Source: Streptomyces sp. SUK 48 | GTDB lineage: Bacteria > Actinomycetota > Actinomycetes > Streptomycetales > Streptomycetaceae | Assembly (NCBI RefSeq): GCF_009650765.1 | Contig: NZ_CP045740.1 | Span: forward strand, 2,542,001 to 2,606,000 | Direction: 5' to 3' | Length of the DNA stretch: 64,000 nucleotides | In this document: positions 16,908 through 29,802 of the stretch, piece after piece | Layout: each line of letters opens with the position of its first letter | Numbering within the stretch: the first letter of the stretch is position 1 | Notes under the pieces: generated by a model | The model's database searches: none | What the model was told of the DNA's origin: nothing | What the model saw: the letters and a program-made list of their open reading frames with translations, nothing else | Made by a program: the position numbers and the translations under genes

Positions 16908-17327
16908 TCAGGCCCCGGTCGACTCGGACTCAGCCGCGGCCTCGTCCTTCTTCTCAGCCTTCTTCTTCTGAGTGATGGCCTCACCCTTGGCGTCGTCGTC
17001 GCCACCGAGGGCGTCGAACGACGGACGGGCCGGCTTCGGCTCGGCGACGAGCAGCGGCGCCGGGGCGGGCTCGCCCTTGAACTTCTGCCAGTCGCCGGTC
17101 TTCTTCAGGATGGCGAGAACGGGCTCGGTCGGCTGGGCGCCGACGCCGAGCCAGTACGCCACGCGGTCGGCGTCCACCTCGATGACCGACGGGTTGTAGG
17201 TCGGGTGGTACTTGCCGATCTCCTCGATGGCCCGGCCGTCACGGCGGGTACGGGAGTCGGCGACGACGATGCGGTAGTGAGGCGAACGGATCTTGCCCAG
17301 ACGCTTCAGCTTGATCTTGACTGCCAC
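16908..17327 (-). CDS. rpsP: 30S ribosomal protein S16
   Basis: S16 is an early-binding 30S assembly protein. The 139-residue product starts [20 protein letters not shown] from a GTG (AGGAG upstream) and continues through [20 protein letters not shown]. The C-terminal third is the Lys/Glu/Ala-rich extension typical of Streptomyces S16. The start eliminates a long upstream in-frame extension that shows no homology to the family. It heads the rpsP-KH-rimM-trmD-rplS order. Confidence 0.97.
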   Translation of the reverse strand: MAVKIKLKRLGKIRSPHYRIVVADSRTRRDGRAIEEIGKYHPTYNPSVIEVDADRVAYWLGVGAQPTEPVLAILKKTGDWQKFKGEPAPAPLLVAEPKPARPSFDALGGDDDAKGEAITQKKKAEKKDEAAAESESTGA

Positions 17328-17528
17328 GGGAGTGGATTCTCCTGGTTTTGACGTGGTGGGGCACGGCGCGTTGCCGCGTGGGGTTGCGGTACCCGTGTGC
17401 CCGACGGACGCGTCAGCCGGAGGAGAGAGGGGTCCTGTGCGGCTGTCGAGTACAGCCATCCATTCTGCCATACCCGGCGGACCCCTCTTGGCCGGGGGCC
17501 GGAGCCGCGGCACGCCGGGGGACGGGGG

Positions 17529-17572
17529 CACCGCGCCGCGCCCGCCGGCCTGGGGTGCCGACGGGCGCGGTG
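17529..17572 (-). terminator. Hairpin downstream of SprT-like gene
   Basis: A 9-bp perfect stem (CACCGCGCC / GGCGCGGTG) with a 26-nt loop begins about 50 nt after the stop codon of the SprT-like gene, upstream of rpsP. It is a plausible terminator, but in this base composition chance stems are frequent. Confidence 0.35.
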
Positions 17573-17621
17573 TGCGGTCGTGGTGTGGGGTCCGGCACCC
17601 ACGAGATGCCGGGCGGGAGGG

Positions 17622-18242
17622 TCAGGCGGCGCCCGACATCTCCGGGATGCGGAAGGGTTTGCCGCAGCCGCCGCAGACGATGGGGGCCTGGGCGAGGACG
17701 GAGGGGACCACGCGGACGTTGCGACCGCAGTCGCAGACGGCCTTGACGCGGACGCCGCCGCCGGAGGAGCCATGGCGGGCGGCGGGACCCCGGAAGGTGC
17801 GGGAGGTGTCCTCCGTGGTGGCCGCCGAGTGCGCCTTGAGGGCGCGCTGGAGGCGTTCGATGGTCGGGCGGTAGCGCCGCTTCGCCTCGGGGTTGAGCGT
17901 GACCAGGGAGAAGCCGCTGCTGGGATGCGGTTCCTCCGGGTGGTCCAGGCCCAGCTCCTCGGCGATCGAGAGGAACCGTCGGTTGTGGTAGCGACCGGCG
18001 CGGGAGGTGTCGCGGACCCCGCGCGCGGCGGCGATGCCGTGGACTGCCTCATGGAGCAGCCGTTCGAAGGAGAGCTCGTGTCCGCACGCGGACGACGACT
18101 CTCCGATCAGGGACTCTGGCGCGGCGAGATCCGGCAGATCGGGGTGGTACCGCTGAATATCGGCCCACGCCTGTGCCAGCTCTGCGGCGAGAACAGGTGG
18201 TGTCTGTGTCGTGCTCACGTAATGACAACGAGCGGAGGGCAC
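17622..18242 (-). CDS. SprT-like putative zinc metallopeptidase with C-terminal zinc ribbon
   Basis: A 206-residue protein, normally annotated as hypothetical. It contains an HExxH motif (H64-E65-A66-V67-H68 in RLLHEAVHGIAAARG) followed by DTSRAGRYHNRRF, a pattern I associate with actinobacterial and phage SprT-like proteins, where His86 could be the third ligand. A C-terminal zinc-ribbon-like module has C170-x-C172 and C190-x2-C193. SprT/Spartan enzymes degrade DNA-protein cross-links, but that activity is inference here. The GTG 18242 start has an AGGAA about 9 nt upstream; GTG 18218 is an alternative. It stands alone between rpsP and a methyltransferase gene. Confidence 0.7.
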   Translation of the reverse strand: MPSARCHYVSTTQTPPVLAAELAQAWADIQRYHPDLPDLAAPESLIGESSSACGHELSFERLLHEAVHGIAAARGVRDTSRAGRYHNRRFLSIAEELGLDHPEEPHPSSGFSLVTLNPEAKRRYRPTIERLQRALKAHSAATTEDTSRTFRGPAARHGSSGGGVRVKAVCDCGRNVRVVPSVLAQAPIVCGGCGKPFRIPEMSGAA

Positions 18243-18745
18243 GCTGTGTTCCTATTCCGGGGCATCCCAAATAATTTGCACGTACCCGTCAGTTGGCACT
18301 GATGCGTCCTGACGAGGGCGCGTGCGCCGATGTGCGGAGGAAGCCTCACAGCTCGTAACAAGCCGGTGCGTAGACGGCACTACGATCCGCCCGGTACGCC
18401 CTGTCACGACGATGGCCCGTGGATGCGCAAGGGGCGATTCGGCCGCTCTCGACGCCGAGTCCCACCTCGGTCAGCGCCCGTGACGGTCGCGACGTTACCG
18501 TGCGCGACCGCACCCCTCGGCACCGGCCCGTCCTCCGGCGTGATCACCGTAAGGGCAGCCTGATTGCCGGGATGTGAATTCTCGCCACACCGGCGCCCCG
18601 CGCCCAAGCGGTCCCCCTCGACCTCTGGACGGGGCCGCGAGGCGGGAGTTACCTGGCATACGTGGAACGTCCGCGAGGACGGACACGGGGGCCACACACG
18701 ACCGGACACAGCGGCGAACCGTCGGCGGATGGGAGCGCTTGATCC
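18243..18745. other. Non-coding gap, 503 bp
   Basis: The gap between the divergent SprT-like and methyltransferase genes must hold both promoters. There is a small inverted repeat TCAGT-TGGC-ACTGA at 18289-18302 in a locally AT-richer patch. A 77-codon + strand frame (18330-18563) has no recognisable family or good ribosome-binding site, and I do not call it. Confidence 0.5.
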
Positions 18746-19585
18746 ATGACAGCTTCGCTCGTACGGCAGTATCCGCCCCCCGTGGATCCCACAGCTCAGG
18801 AGGACGCGGAGGCCCGTGCGCGGGACTGGGCCGAGATACAGGAACGCATGCTCGTCCCGCTCCACGAGGCCGTGTACGAACGGCTCGACGTGGGCCCGGA
18901 CACCCGTCTGCTCGGCCTGCGCTGCGGCGCGGGCCTCGCCCTGCTCCTCGCGGCCGCCCGGGGCGCCGCCGTCACCGGCACCGACCCCTGCCCCGGCCTC
19001 CTGGCCCTCGCCCGGGAACGGCTGCGCCCGTCGCACGGCGGCGCCCCGCGCGCGGAACTGCTCCACGACTCGCCGGCCGGCGCCGGGAGCGGCGGGCCGT
19101 ACGACCTGATCACCGCGCTCGACCCGGTCCGCTGCCCCTCGGGCGACCCGCAGGCGCTCGGCGCCCTGCTCACGCGGGCCCTCCCCGGCGCGGCGTCCGG
19201 CACCGCCGTGGTGCTCGCCGGCTGGGGTCCGCAGGAACGTTGCGCCACCTCCACCGTGCTGCGGGTCGCGGCGAAACTGGCTGATCCTTTGCGCAGCAAC
19301 GGCGGCTGGCGCCCGGCCCGGCGGGACGATCTGGAGGAGGCCGCCCAGCGGGCGGGGCTGCGCCCGGACGGCTCCGGGCGGGTCTCCTGCCCGTTCGGAT
19401 ACGCCGACCGGGACAGCGCGGTGCGCGGACTGCTGTCCACCGGGCTCTTCGACGCGGCGATCGCGGCGACCGACGCCGAGCAGGTCGGCAAGGAGCTGGC
19501 AGAGGCCCTGCACCCGTACCGCCGCGCCGACGGCACCGTCCGGATGCCCAACGTCTTCCGCTATCTGATCGCCCGCGTCCCGTGA
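18746..19585 (+). CDS. SAM-dependent methyltransferase (class I fold)
   Basis: A 279-residue protein with a Rossmann methyltransferase core. The motif I equivalent is LLGLRCGAGLALLLAAARGA, followed by GTDPCPGLLALARERL as motif II. A less conserved C-terminal region carries the remaining beta-strands. Motif I departs from the usual DxGxGxG (here LRCGAGL), so the cofactor may be bound weakly or differently. No substrate can be assigned. The ATG start lies at the end of a 500-bp gap. It is convergent with the FtsH-like gene, 7 bp apart. Confidence 0.8.
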   Translation: MTASLVRQYPPPVDPTAQEDAEARARDWAEIQERMLVPLHEAVYERLDVGPDTRLLGLRCGAGLALLLAAARGAAVTGTDPCPGLLALARERLRPSHGGAPRAELLHDSPAGAGSGGPYDLITALDPVRCPSGDPQALGALLTRALPGAASGTAVVLAGWGPQERCATSTVLRVAAKLADPLRSNGGWRPARRDDLEEAAQRAGLRPDGSGRVSCPFGYADRDSAVRGLLSTGLFDAAIAATDAEQVGKELAEALHPYRRADGTVRMPNVFRYLIARVP

Positions 19586-19592
19586 GGCGGGG

Positions 19593-21535
<1,943 letters not shown>

Positions 21536-21576
21536 ATAGGGACGTTAAGTCAGATATCGGCACACGGCACATGATG

Positions 21577-21607
21577 AAGGGCGCCTCCTCGGAGAGGAGA
21601 CGCCCTT
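21577..21607 (-). terminator. Terminator downstream of ffh
   Basis: A 7-bp outer stem (AAGGGCG/CGCCCTT) plus a 6-bp inner stem (CTCCTC/GAGGAG) around one mismatch, with a 3-nt loop, lies about 45 nt after the ffh stop codon. It separates ffh from the ftsH-like gene. Confidence 0.65.
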
Positions 21608-21652
21608 CGAAGTCGTACAGCCGTTATGTAGTACGACCGCTTCGTACGACCG

Positions 21653-23203
21653 TCAGCCCATGAACTTCTTGAACTCGTCCGGCAGCTCGAACTCCTCGGC
21701 GCCCTGCTGCGGCAGCTGGAAGGCGTTGCCGTTCTGGGCCGCGGTCTCGCGGCGCTGGGCGTCCTCCAGCTCCTGCTGCTTGCGCTTCATCGGGTTGCCG
21801 GAGCGCTGCTTGCCCTTGGCCTTCTTCTGCTGCTTCTTCTGCCGGCCGGGGCCGCCGCCCATGCCCGGGATTCCCGGCATGCCCGGCATGCCGCCGCCCT
21901 GGGCCATCCGGGACATCATCTTGCGGGCCTCGAAGAACCGCTCGACCAGGCCCTTCACGGCGCTGACCTCGACGCCGGAGCCCTTGGCGATACGGGCGCG
22001 GCGGGAGCCGTTGATGATCGTCGGGTCCTGGCGCTCACCCGGGGTCATCGACTTGATGATCGCGGCGGTGCGGTCGACGTCCCGCTCGTCGATGTTCTGG
22101 ATCTGGTCCTTGATCTGCCCCATGCCCGGCAGCATGCCGAGCAGCTTGGAGATCGAGCCCATCTTCCTGACCTGTTCCATCTGGGACAGGAAGTCGTCCA
22201 GGGTGAAGTCCTGGCCCTTCTTGGACGCCAGCTTGGAGGCCATCTTGGCGGCCTCTTCCTGGCTGAAGGTCTTCTCCGCCTGCTCGATCAGGGTGAGCAG
22301 GTCACCCATGTCGAGGATGCGGGAGGCCATCCGGTCCGGGTGGAACGCGTCGAACTCGTCGAGCTTCTCGCCGTTCGACGCGAACATGATCGGCTTGCCG
22401 GTGATCTGCCGGATGGACAGCGCGGCACCGCCGCGGGCGTCGCCGTCGAGCTTGGAGAGGACGACACCGTCGAAGCCGACGCCGTCGCGGAACGCCTCGG
22501 CCGTGTTGACGGCGTCCTGGCCGATCATCGCGTCGACGACGAAGAGGATCTCGTCCGGGGAGACCGCGTCGCGGATGTCCGCGGCCTGCTGCATCATCTC
22601 CTGGTCGATGCCGAGGCGGCCGGCGGTGTCGACGATGACGATGTCGTGGACCCGGGTCTTCGCGAACTCGATGGAGTCCTTGGCGACCTTGACCGGGTCG
22701 CCGACGCCGTTGCCGGGCTCCGGCGCGTACACGGCGACGCCCGCGCGCTCGGCGACGACGCTGAGCTGGTTGACGGCGTTGGGGCGCTGGAGGTCACAGG
22801 CGACGAGCAGCGGGGAGTGGCCCTGCTCCTTGAGCCAGCGGCCGAGCTTGCCCGCGAGGGTGGTCTTACCGGCACCCTGGAGACCCGCGAGCATGATCAC
22901 GGTGGGCGGCTGCTTGGCGAAGCGCAGGCGCCTGGTCTCGCCACCGAGGATGGTGACGAGCTCGTCGTTGACGATCTTGAGGATCTGCTGCGCCGGGTTC
23001 AGCGCCTTGGAGACCTCGGCGCCGAGGGCACGCTCCTTGACGTTCTTGATGAACGTACGGACGACCGGCAGGGCCACGTCCGCTTCGAGGAGCGCGATGC
23101 GGATCTCGCGTGCCGTGGCGTCGATGTCCGCCTCGGACAACCGGCCCTTGCCGCGGAGGTTTTTGAAAGTCGCGCTGAGGCGGTCGGAGAGGGTATCGAA
23201 CAC
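21653..23203 (-). CDS. ffh: Signal recognition particle protein Ffh (SRP54)
   Basis: Ffh binds signal sequences and 4.5S RNA, and docks with FtsY to target membrane proteins. The 516-residue product has the NG domain with G1 GLQGAGKTT (about 107-115), DTAGRLGID, SKLDGDARGG, and a Met-rich M domain (GSISKLLGMLPGMGQIKD). The M-domain tail MPGMPGIPGMGGG is followed by a Lys-rich stretch. A GTG start (FDTLSDRLSATF) was chosen by family alignment; the open frame further upstream is not conserved. It lies downstream of glnD (97-bp gap). Confidence 0.97.
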   Translation of the reverse strand: MFDTLSDRLSATFKNLRGKGRLSEADIDATAREIRIALLEADVALPVVRTFIKNVKERALGAEVSKALNPAQQILKIVNDELVTILGGETRRLRFAKQPPTVIMLAGLQGAGKTTLAGKLGRWLKEQGHSPLLVACDLQRPNAVNQLSVVAERAGVAVYAPEPGNGVGDPVKVAKDSIEFAKTRVHDIVIVDTAGRLGIDQEMMQQAADIRDAVSPDEILFVVDAMIGQDAVNTAEAFRDGVGFDGVVLSKLDGDARGGAALSIRQITGKPIMFASNGEKLDEFDAFHPDRMASRILDMGDLLTLIEQAEKTFSQEEAAKMASKLASKKGQDFTLDDFLSQMEQVRKMGSISKLLGMLPGMGQIKDQIQNIDERDVDRTAAIIKSMTPGERQDPTIINGSRRARIAKGSGVEVSAVKGLVERFFEARKMMSRMAQGGGMPGMPGIPGMGGGPGRQKKQQKKAKGKQRSGNPMKRKQQELEDAQRRETAAQNGNAFQLPQQGAEEFELPDEFKKFMG

Positions 23204-23300
23204 GGTGGCGTCGGTCCTCGGGGTCGGAGGGGTCTGGGCTGCCCTCCAGGGTATCCGGCCCGGCAGGTCATCAGTCCCCGCCCGTCGCATTCGGTGTCCG

Positions 23301-25769
23301 TCAGGGCGCCCGCAGCGTCTCCTCCAGCGCCCGCGCCACCGACCCCGCGTCCTGCTCCGGCAGCGGCTCGCCCGCGCCGGTCGTCACGTAGAAGGCGTCG
23401 ACCGCGTTGGCGCCCAGGGTCGAGACGTGCATGCTGCGGACCCGCACGCCCGCCTTCTCCAGGGCCATGCCGATGCGGTGCAGCAGACCGGGGGCGTCCT
23501 GGGCGCGGACCTCGATCACGGTGGCGTGATGGGAGGCGGCCGGGGCGACCGTCACCCGGGGCGGCGGGGCGAGCAGCCCCCGGCGCCTCGGATACGCGGC
23601 GTCCCGCTCGGCGAGCCGGCCCGGGATGTCGAGCGAGCCGTCCAGGGCGCGGACCAGGTCGGCGCGCAGCCGGGCGGCCTCGGGCAGCGAGCCGTACTCG
23701 GCGGCGACCCGCCAGTCGAGCAGCAGCACCGAGCCGTCCCCCGCCCCCTCCACAGCTACGTCCTGCGGCAGCCGCAGGGTGCGCAGCTCGGCGGTGCGGA
23801 CGGTGAGCCGGTGCACGGCGAGGACACCGGCGACGGCGGGCAGCACGGCACTCTGGTCGGGTACGGCGATGAGCAGCTCGACGCCGAGGGGCTCGGGCGC
23901 GCCGGGCGGTTCCTCGGCGGGCACCGGCTCGCTGCGGGCGCGCAGCGCGAGCACCGGGCCGCCGGTGCGGAACGCCTCGACGGCCAGGCGTTCCTCCTCG
24001 GCGGTGGGCGCGGCGGGCGCGGGCTCGTCCGGGACGTCTCCGGCGAGCAGCGCCCCGACGCGGCGGACCAGGTCGGCGACGAGGGAGCCGCGCCAGGAGG
24101 ACCAGGCGGCGGGGCCGGTGGCGAGGGCGTCGGCCTCGGTCAGGGCGTGCAGGAGTTCCAGGGTGCCCTGCGTGCCGACGGCGTCGGCGACGGAGCGGAC
24201 CGTGGCGGGGTCGTCCAGGTCGCGGCGGGTGGCCGTGTCGACCAGCAGGAGGTGGTGGCGGACCAGCGTCGCCAGGACGGCGGCGTCCTCGGCGTCGAAG
24301 CCGATGCGGGTGGCCACGTCCTTGGCGATGATCTCGCCGGCCACCGAGTGGTCGCCGGGCCAGCCCTTGCCGATGTCGTGCAGCAGGGCCGCGACCAGGA
24401 GGAGGTCCGGGCGGTGCACATGCCGGGTGAGGGCGGCGGCGCGGACGGCGGTCTCGATCAGATGGCGGTCGACGGTCCAGACGTGGACCGCGTTGCGCTG
24501 GGGGCGGCAGCGGACCCGTTCCCAGTCCGGGAGCAGCCCGCTGATCAGCCCCTCGGCCTCCAGCGCCTCCCAGACCTCGACGGTGGGGCGGCCGGAGCCG
24601 AGCAGGGTGACCAGTTGCTCGCGGGCCTCGGCGGGCCAGGGCGTGGGCAGCGGGCGGGCGGCCGCGGCCAGGCGTCGTACGGCGTACGGGGAGAGCGGGA
24701 GGCCCGCCTGGGCGGCGGCGGCCGCGGCGCGCAGCGGGAGCACGGGGTCGCGTTCGGGGCGGGCGGCGCGGGCGAGCACCACCTCGCCGTCCTGTTCCAC
24801 CACGCCCTCGGCGAGCGGGGACCGCTCGGCGACCTGCTTGCCGCCGCCCAGCATGGCGCGCAGGCGCGGGCGTACCGCGCGCGAGCGGAGCACGCGCCCC
24901 ACCTCGCGCCAGGTGACGTCCGCGGCGTAGGAGATGACACGGGCCGCCTCGTAGACCTGCCGGAGCAGGACGTCGGCGTCGAGCAGGCCCAGTTCGGCCG
25001 CGACCTGGTCCTGTTCCTGGAGGGCGAGCCGGTCGGTGGCGCGGCCGGTGCTCAGATGGAGGGCGTCGCGGACGTCGAGCAGGGTGCGGCGGGCCTCGGC
25101 CAGGCCCTCGCGGGGGGCGTCGGCGAGCCAGGAGGCGGCGACGGCGCGCAGGGCGGTGGCGTCGCGCAGGCCGCCGCGGGCCTCCTTGAGGTCGGGTTCC
25201 AGGAGGAACCGCAGCTCGCCCTGGCGGTCGGCGCGTTCGTCGCACAGCTCTTTCAGCTCGGGCAGCCGTTTGGGGGCCTGGTTGCGCCAGTCGGCGAGGA
25301 CGGCGGTGCGCAGCCCGGCGGTCAGGCCGAGGTCGCCGGCGAGATGGCGGGCGTCCAGCAGGCCGAGCTGCACCTTGAGGTCCTCGCCGGCCGTCCTGCG
25401 GGCCTCGGCGAGGGTGCGCACGGAGTGGTCGAGGTCGAGGCCGAGGTCCCAGACGGGGTACCAGAGGCGGTCGGCGAGGGCGGCGACCGCGGTGGGGTCG
25501 GAGCCGTCGTGCAGCAGCAGGAGGTCCAGGTCGCTGCGCGGCGACAGCTCGCCGCGGCCGTAGCCGCCGACCGCGACGAGGGAGATGCCCTGGGGTTTCC
25601 CGGCCCCCGCGGTGAAGAGTCCGGCGAGCCAGTCGTCGGTCAGTTCGGCGAGGGCGGCGCGGCGCGGCGGCCCGGTCCGCGCCCCCTCGGTGAGGAGGCG
25701 CAGCCGGGCCGCCGCGTAGCCGCCGGGTCCGGGGCTCTCGGCCGATGTCCGCTCATCCGTTCCCGTCAC
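23301..25769 (-). CDS. glnD: PII uridylyl/adenylyltransferase GlnD
   Basis: The bifunctional nucleotidyltransferase/hydrolase senses glutamine and modifies PII; in S. coelicolor it is reported to adenylylate GlnK. The 822-residue product has the nucleotidyltransferase motif GGYGRGELSPRSDLDLL near residue 70, the GlnD helix-bundle region (FLLEPDLKEARGGLRDA), an HD hydrolase motif (LLLVAALLHDIGKG) near 450, and two C-terminal ACT domains (VELLIAVPDQSAVL; VIEVRAQDAPGLLHRIGMAL). It ends the amtB-glnK-glnD operon, 40 bp after glnK. Confidence 0.96.
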   Translation of the reverse strand: MTGTDERTSAESPGPGGYAAARLRLLTEGARTGPPRRAALAELTDDWLAGLFTAGAGKPQGISLVAVGGYGRGELSPRSDLDLLLLHDGSDPTAVAALADRLWYPVWDLGLDLDHSVRTLAEARRTAGEDLKVQLGLLDARHLAGDLGLTAGLRTAVLADWRNQAPKRLPELKELCDERADRQGELRFLLEPDLKEARGGLRDATALRAVAASWLADAPREGLAEARRTLLDVRDALHLSTGRATDRLALQEQDQVAAELGLLDADVLLRQVYEAARVISYAADVTWREVGRVLRSRAVRPRLRAMLGGGKQVAERSPLAEGVVEQDGEVVLARAARPERDPVLPLRAAAAAAQAGLPLSPYAVRRLAAAARPLPTPWPAEAREQLVTLLGSGRPTVEVWEALEAEGLISGLLPDWERVRCRPQRNAVHVWTVDRHLIETAVRAAALTRHVHRPDLLLVAALLHDIGKGWPGDHSVAGEIIAKDVATRIGFDAEDAAVLATLVRHHLLLVDTATRRDLDDPATVRSVADAVGTQGTLELLHALTEADALATGPAAWSSWRGSLVADLVRRVGALLAGDVPDEPAPAAPTAEEERLAVEAFRTGGPVLALRARSEPVPAEEPPGAPEPLGVELLIAVPDQSAVLPAVAGVLAVHRLTVRTAELRTLRLPQDVAVEGAGDGSVLLLDWRVAAEYGSLPEAARLRADLVRALDGSLDIPGRLAERDAAYPRRRGLLAPPPRVTVAPAASHHATVIEVRAQDAPGLLHRIGMALEKAGVRVRSMHVSTLGANAVDAFYVTTGAGEPLPEQDAGSVARALEETLRAP

Positions 25770-25809
25770 CCAGCGACTCCTGTTCCGTTCCGGTGTTCCA
25801 GGACTGATC

Positions 25810-27687
<1,878 letters not shown>

Positions 27688-27803
27688 TTACGTGCCCATG
27701 AACCGGCCGCGGCGCGGGCCTCTCGATGACCTGGCGTTGGGGGAGCCGAGTCGGGCGGTTCGGGAGGTCCGGCCGCGGCCGGGGTTCTGGGGCGGGGTCC
27801 GGG

Positions 27804-29288
27804 TCAGACGGCCTCGGACTCGGGGAGGTCGACGGCGAGCTGTTCGGCGAGGTCGACCACGGCACCGAGATCGCCGTGGTCGCGCACGGCCGTGCCGACC
27901 GTCTTTCGGATACGGGTGTTCACGCGCTCGGAGCGGACCTTCTTGGCCACGGTCAGCGCCCGCGAGGCGAACTCGGCGCCGGCTTCCGGCTCGTCCTGGA
28001 GGAGGTGCACGGTGGCCATGCCGATCAGGTTGAGCGCATACGACCGCTGGTGCTCGCCGTCCTTGGCGAACAGGTCCACCGCGCGGCGCATCAGCGGCTC
28101 GGCGAGGGAGGCGTAGGCGGGACTGCGGCCCGCGCTGTAGGCGAGGTCGCGGAAGGAGTGGGAGTTCTCCGCGTACAGCTCGGCCTCGGAGAAGAAGCGG
28201 ATCCAGTCGGGGTCCGGCTCGTCCCACTCGTCGGCCTCGGAGAAGGTGTCCTCGGCCATGCGCACCGCGCGTTTGGTGCGGCCGGGCTGGCCCATGTTGG
28301 CGTAGGCGCGGGCCTCCATCGCATACAGCATGGACTGGGTGCGCGGCCCGGCGCAGTCGCGGCTGCCGTACTGGGCGAGGTGGATCAGCTCCAGGGCGTC
28401 GTCGGGCCGGCCGAGGTGGATCATCTGGCGGCTCATGCTGGAGAGGATGTACGAGCCGAGCGGCCGGTCCCCCGCCTCCTTGGCGGCGTGCAGCGCGAGG
28501 ACGAAGTACTTCTGCGCGGTGGGCTGGAGCCCCACGTCGTACGACATCCAGCCGGCCAGTTCGGCCAGTTCGGCGGCGACCTTGAAGAGCTTGCGGGTGG
28601 TGGCCTCGGGCTGGGGTTCCTGGAGCAGGTCGGTGACCTCGTGCAGCTGGCCGACGACGGCCTTGCGGCGCAGTCCGCCGCCGCACTGGGCGTCCCACTG
28701 GCGGAACATCTTGGTGGTGGACTCCAGCAGCTCCAGCTCCGGCTTGGAGAGGCGGCCGGGCCTGCGGGGGTCGAGGGCGGGTTCGGGGGCGGGCGCGGCC
28801 GGGGTGCCGGGGGTGGGCACGAGCCAGCGCTGCATGGGCTCGATCAGGGTGGGGCCCGCGGACAGCGCGAGGGAGGTGCCGAGGAAGCCGCGCCGGGCGA
28901 GCATCAGGTCGCTGCGGGAGAACTCGCCGAGCTGGGCGATGGTCTGGGGGCCGGTCCAGGGCAGGTCGACCCCGGAGGCGGCGGTCGACTGGCGGGCGGC
29001 GCGCAGGCCCAGGTCCTCGATGGAGACCACGCAGCCGAAGCGCTCGGAGAACAGCTCGGAGAGGATGCGCGGGATCGGTTCGCGCGGGTTCTCGCCGTCC
29101 AGCCAGCGGCGCACCCGGGAGGTGTCGGTGGAGATGTGGTTGGCACCTAACTGGCGTGCCCTGCGGTTCACTTGGCGGGCCAGCTCGCCCTTGGACCAGC
29201 CGCTGCGCACGAACCACGAGCCGAGCAGCTCATTGGGGCGCTTGTCAGCGTTTGCAGCGCTTGTCCCGCTTCCGCCATTGCCGCCCAC
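27804..29288 (-). CDS. nsdA: NsdA, regulator of differentiation and antibiotic production
   Basis: NsdA is a Streptomyces TPR-like protein whose loss in S. coelicolor increases sporulation and antibiotic synthesis; its mechanism is unknown. The 494-residue product has the conserved N-terminal block NELLGSWFVRSGWSKGELAR / HISTDTSRVRRWLDGENPRE, resembling an HTH-like domain. Helical repeats follow (LQPTAQKYFVLALHAAKEAG, ALELIHLAQYGSRDC). A twin-Arg-like stretch ARRGFLGTSLALSA sits internally at about 131-144. GTG 29288 was chosen (GGGGG about 8 nt upstream; matches the ~500-residue family). It is followed by the amtB operon. Confidence 0.93.
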   Translation of the reverse strand: MGGNGGSGTSAANADKRPNELLGSWFVRSGWSKGELARQVNRRARQLGANHISTDTSRVRRWLDGENPREPIPRILSELFSERFGCVVSIEDLGLRAARQSTAASGVDLPWTGPQTIAQLGEFSRSDLMLARRGFLGTSLALSAGPTLIEPMQRWLVPTPGTPAAPAPEPALDPRRPGRLSKPELELLESTTKMFRQWDAQCGGGLRRKAVVGQLHEVTDLLQEPQPEATTRKLFKVAAELAELAGWMSYDVGLQPTAQKYFVLALHAAKEAGDRPLGSYILSSMSRQMIHLGRPDDALELIHLAQYGSRDCAGPRTQSMLYAMEARAYANMGQPGRTKRAVRMAEDTFSEADEWDEPDPDWIRFFSEAELYAENSHSFRDLAYSAGRSPAYASLAEPLMRRAVDLFAKDGEHQRSYALNLIGMATVHLLQDEPEAGAEFASRALTVAKKVRSERVNTRIRKTVGTAVRDHGDLGAVVDLAEQLAVDLPESEAV

Positions 29289-29802
29289 TGGAACGCCCCC
29301 ATCCCTGAGACCCCTTGGCCGCCGAGTGCGCCAAGCCCTATCAGAATGCCGGTAAATACGGTCCGGCGTCCCCCGGTTCCCAGCCTTCGAACGCGATACC
29401 GAGCCGCTCTCGGGGCATTTCCGGGTTACCGCCGAGTCGCTTCCGTGGGGCACCCGGGTTGCCCCGGGCATACCCACAGGCGCATGTGCCCCGAGGATTC
29501 CGCACACTCACAGTAACCCCCTGATCACCGGCTCAGCCACGCGGATCAGAGAAACGCCACCATTCGCCACCCCTTCGAATGAACTCCCGTTCCGTCGCAC
29601 GCGATTCACTTGACACAGGAAGAACGGAAGCGGGCGGAGCGATGCACAAAGGGGCGCGTGGATCCCGGTGCGCCACCCGCCGTGCTTCAGAGCGCCGCCC
29701 CGGTTCCGTCACGGCGAGGGCGGTCGGAGCCGTAGCGTTACGTTCCGCTTCCGTCTCGTTCCGTGTCGTAACCACCGGCGCGCTGGACCCGTTGGAGGGG
29801 GC
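29289..29802. other. Non-coding gap, 514 bp, between nsdA and prim-pol gene
   Basis: The divergent promoter region of nsdA and the prim-pol gene. A perfect TTGACA occurs at 29610-29615 but has no suitable -10 at 16-19 nt. An open frame extends upstream of the prim-pol start but is not conserved in character. I see no RNA gene or repeat. Confidence 0.5.

Noticed and set aside
18330..18563. A small 77-codon + strand gene in the gap before the methyltransferase
   Set aside because: No ribosome-binding site, no recognisable family, Arg/Pro/Ser-rich composition typical of non-coding GC-rich DNA.
29610..29615. Perfect TTGACA as a promoter for the prim-pol gene
   Set aside because: No -10 hexamer at an acceptable spacing on that strand.
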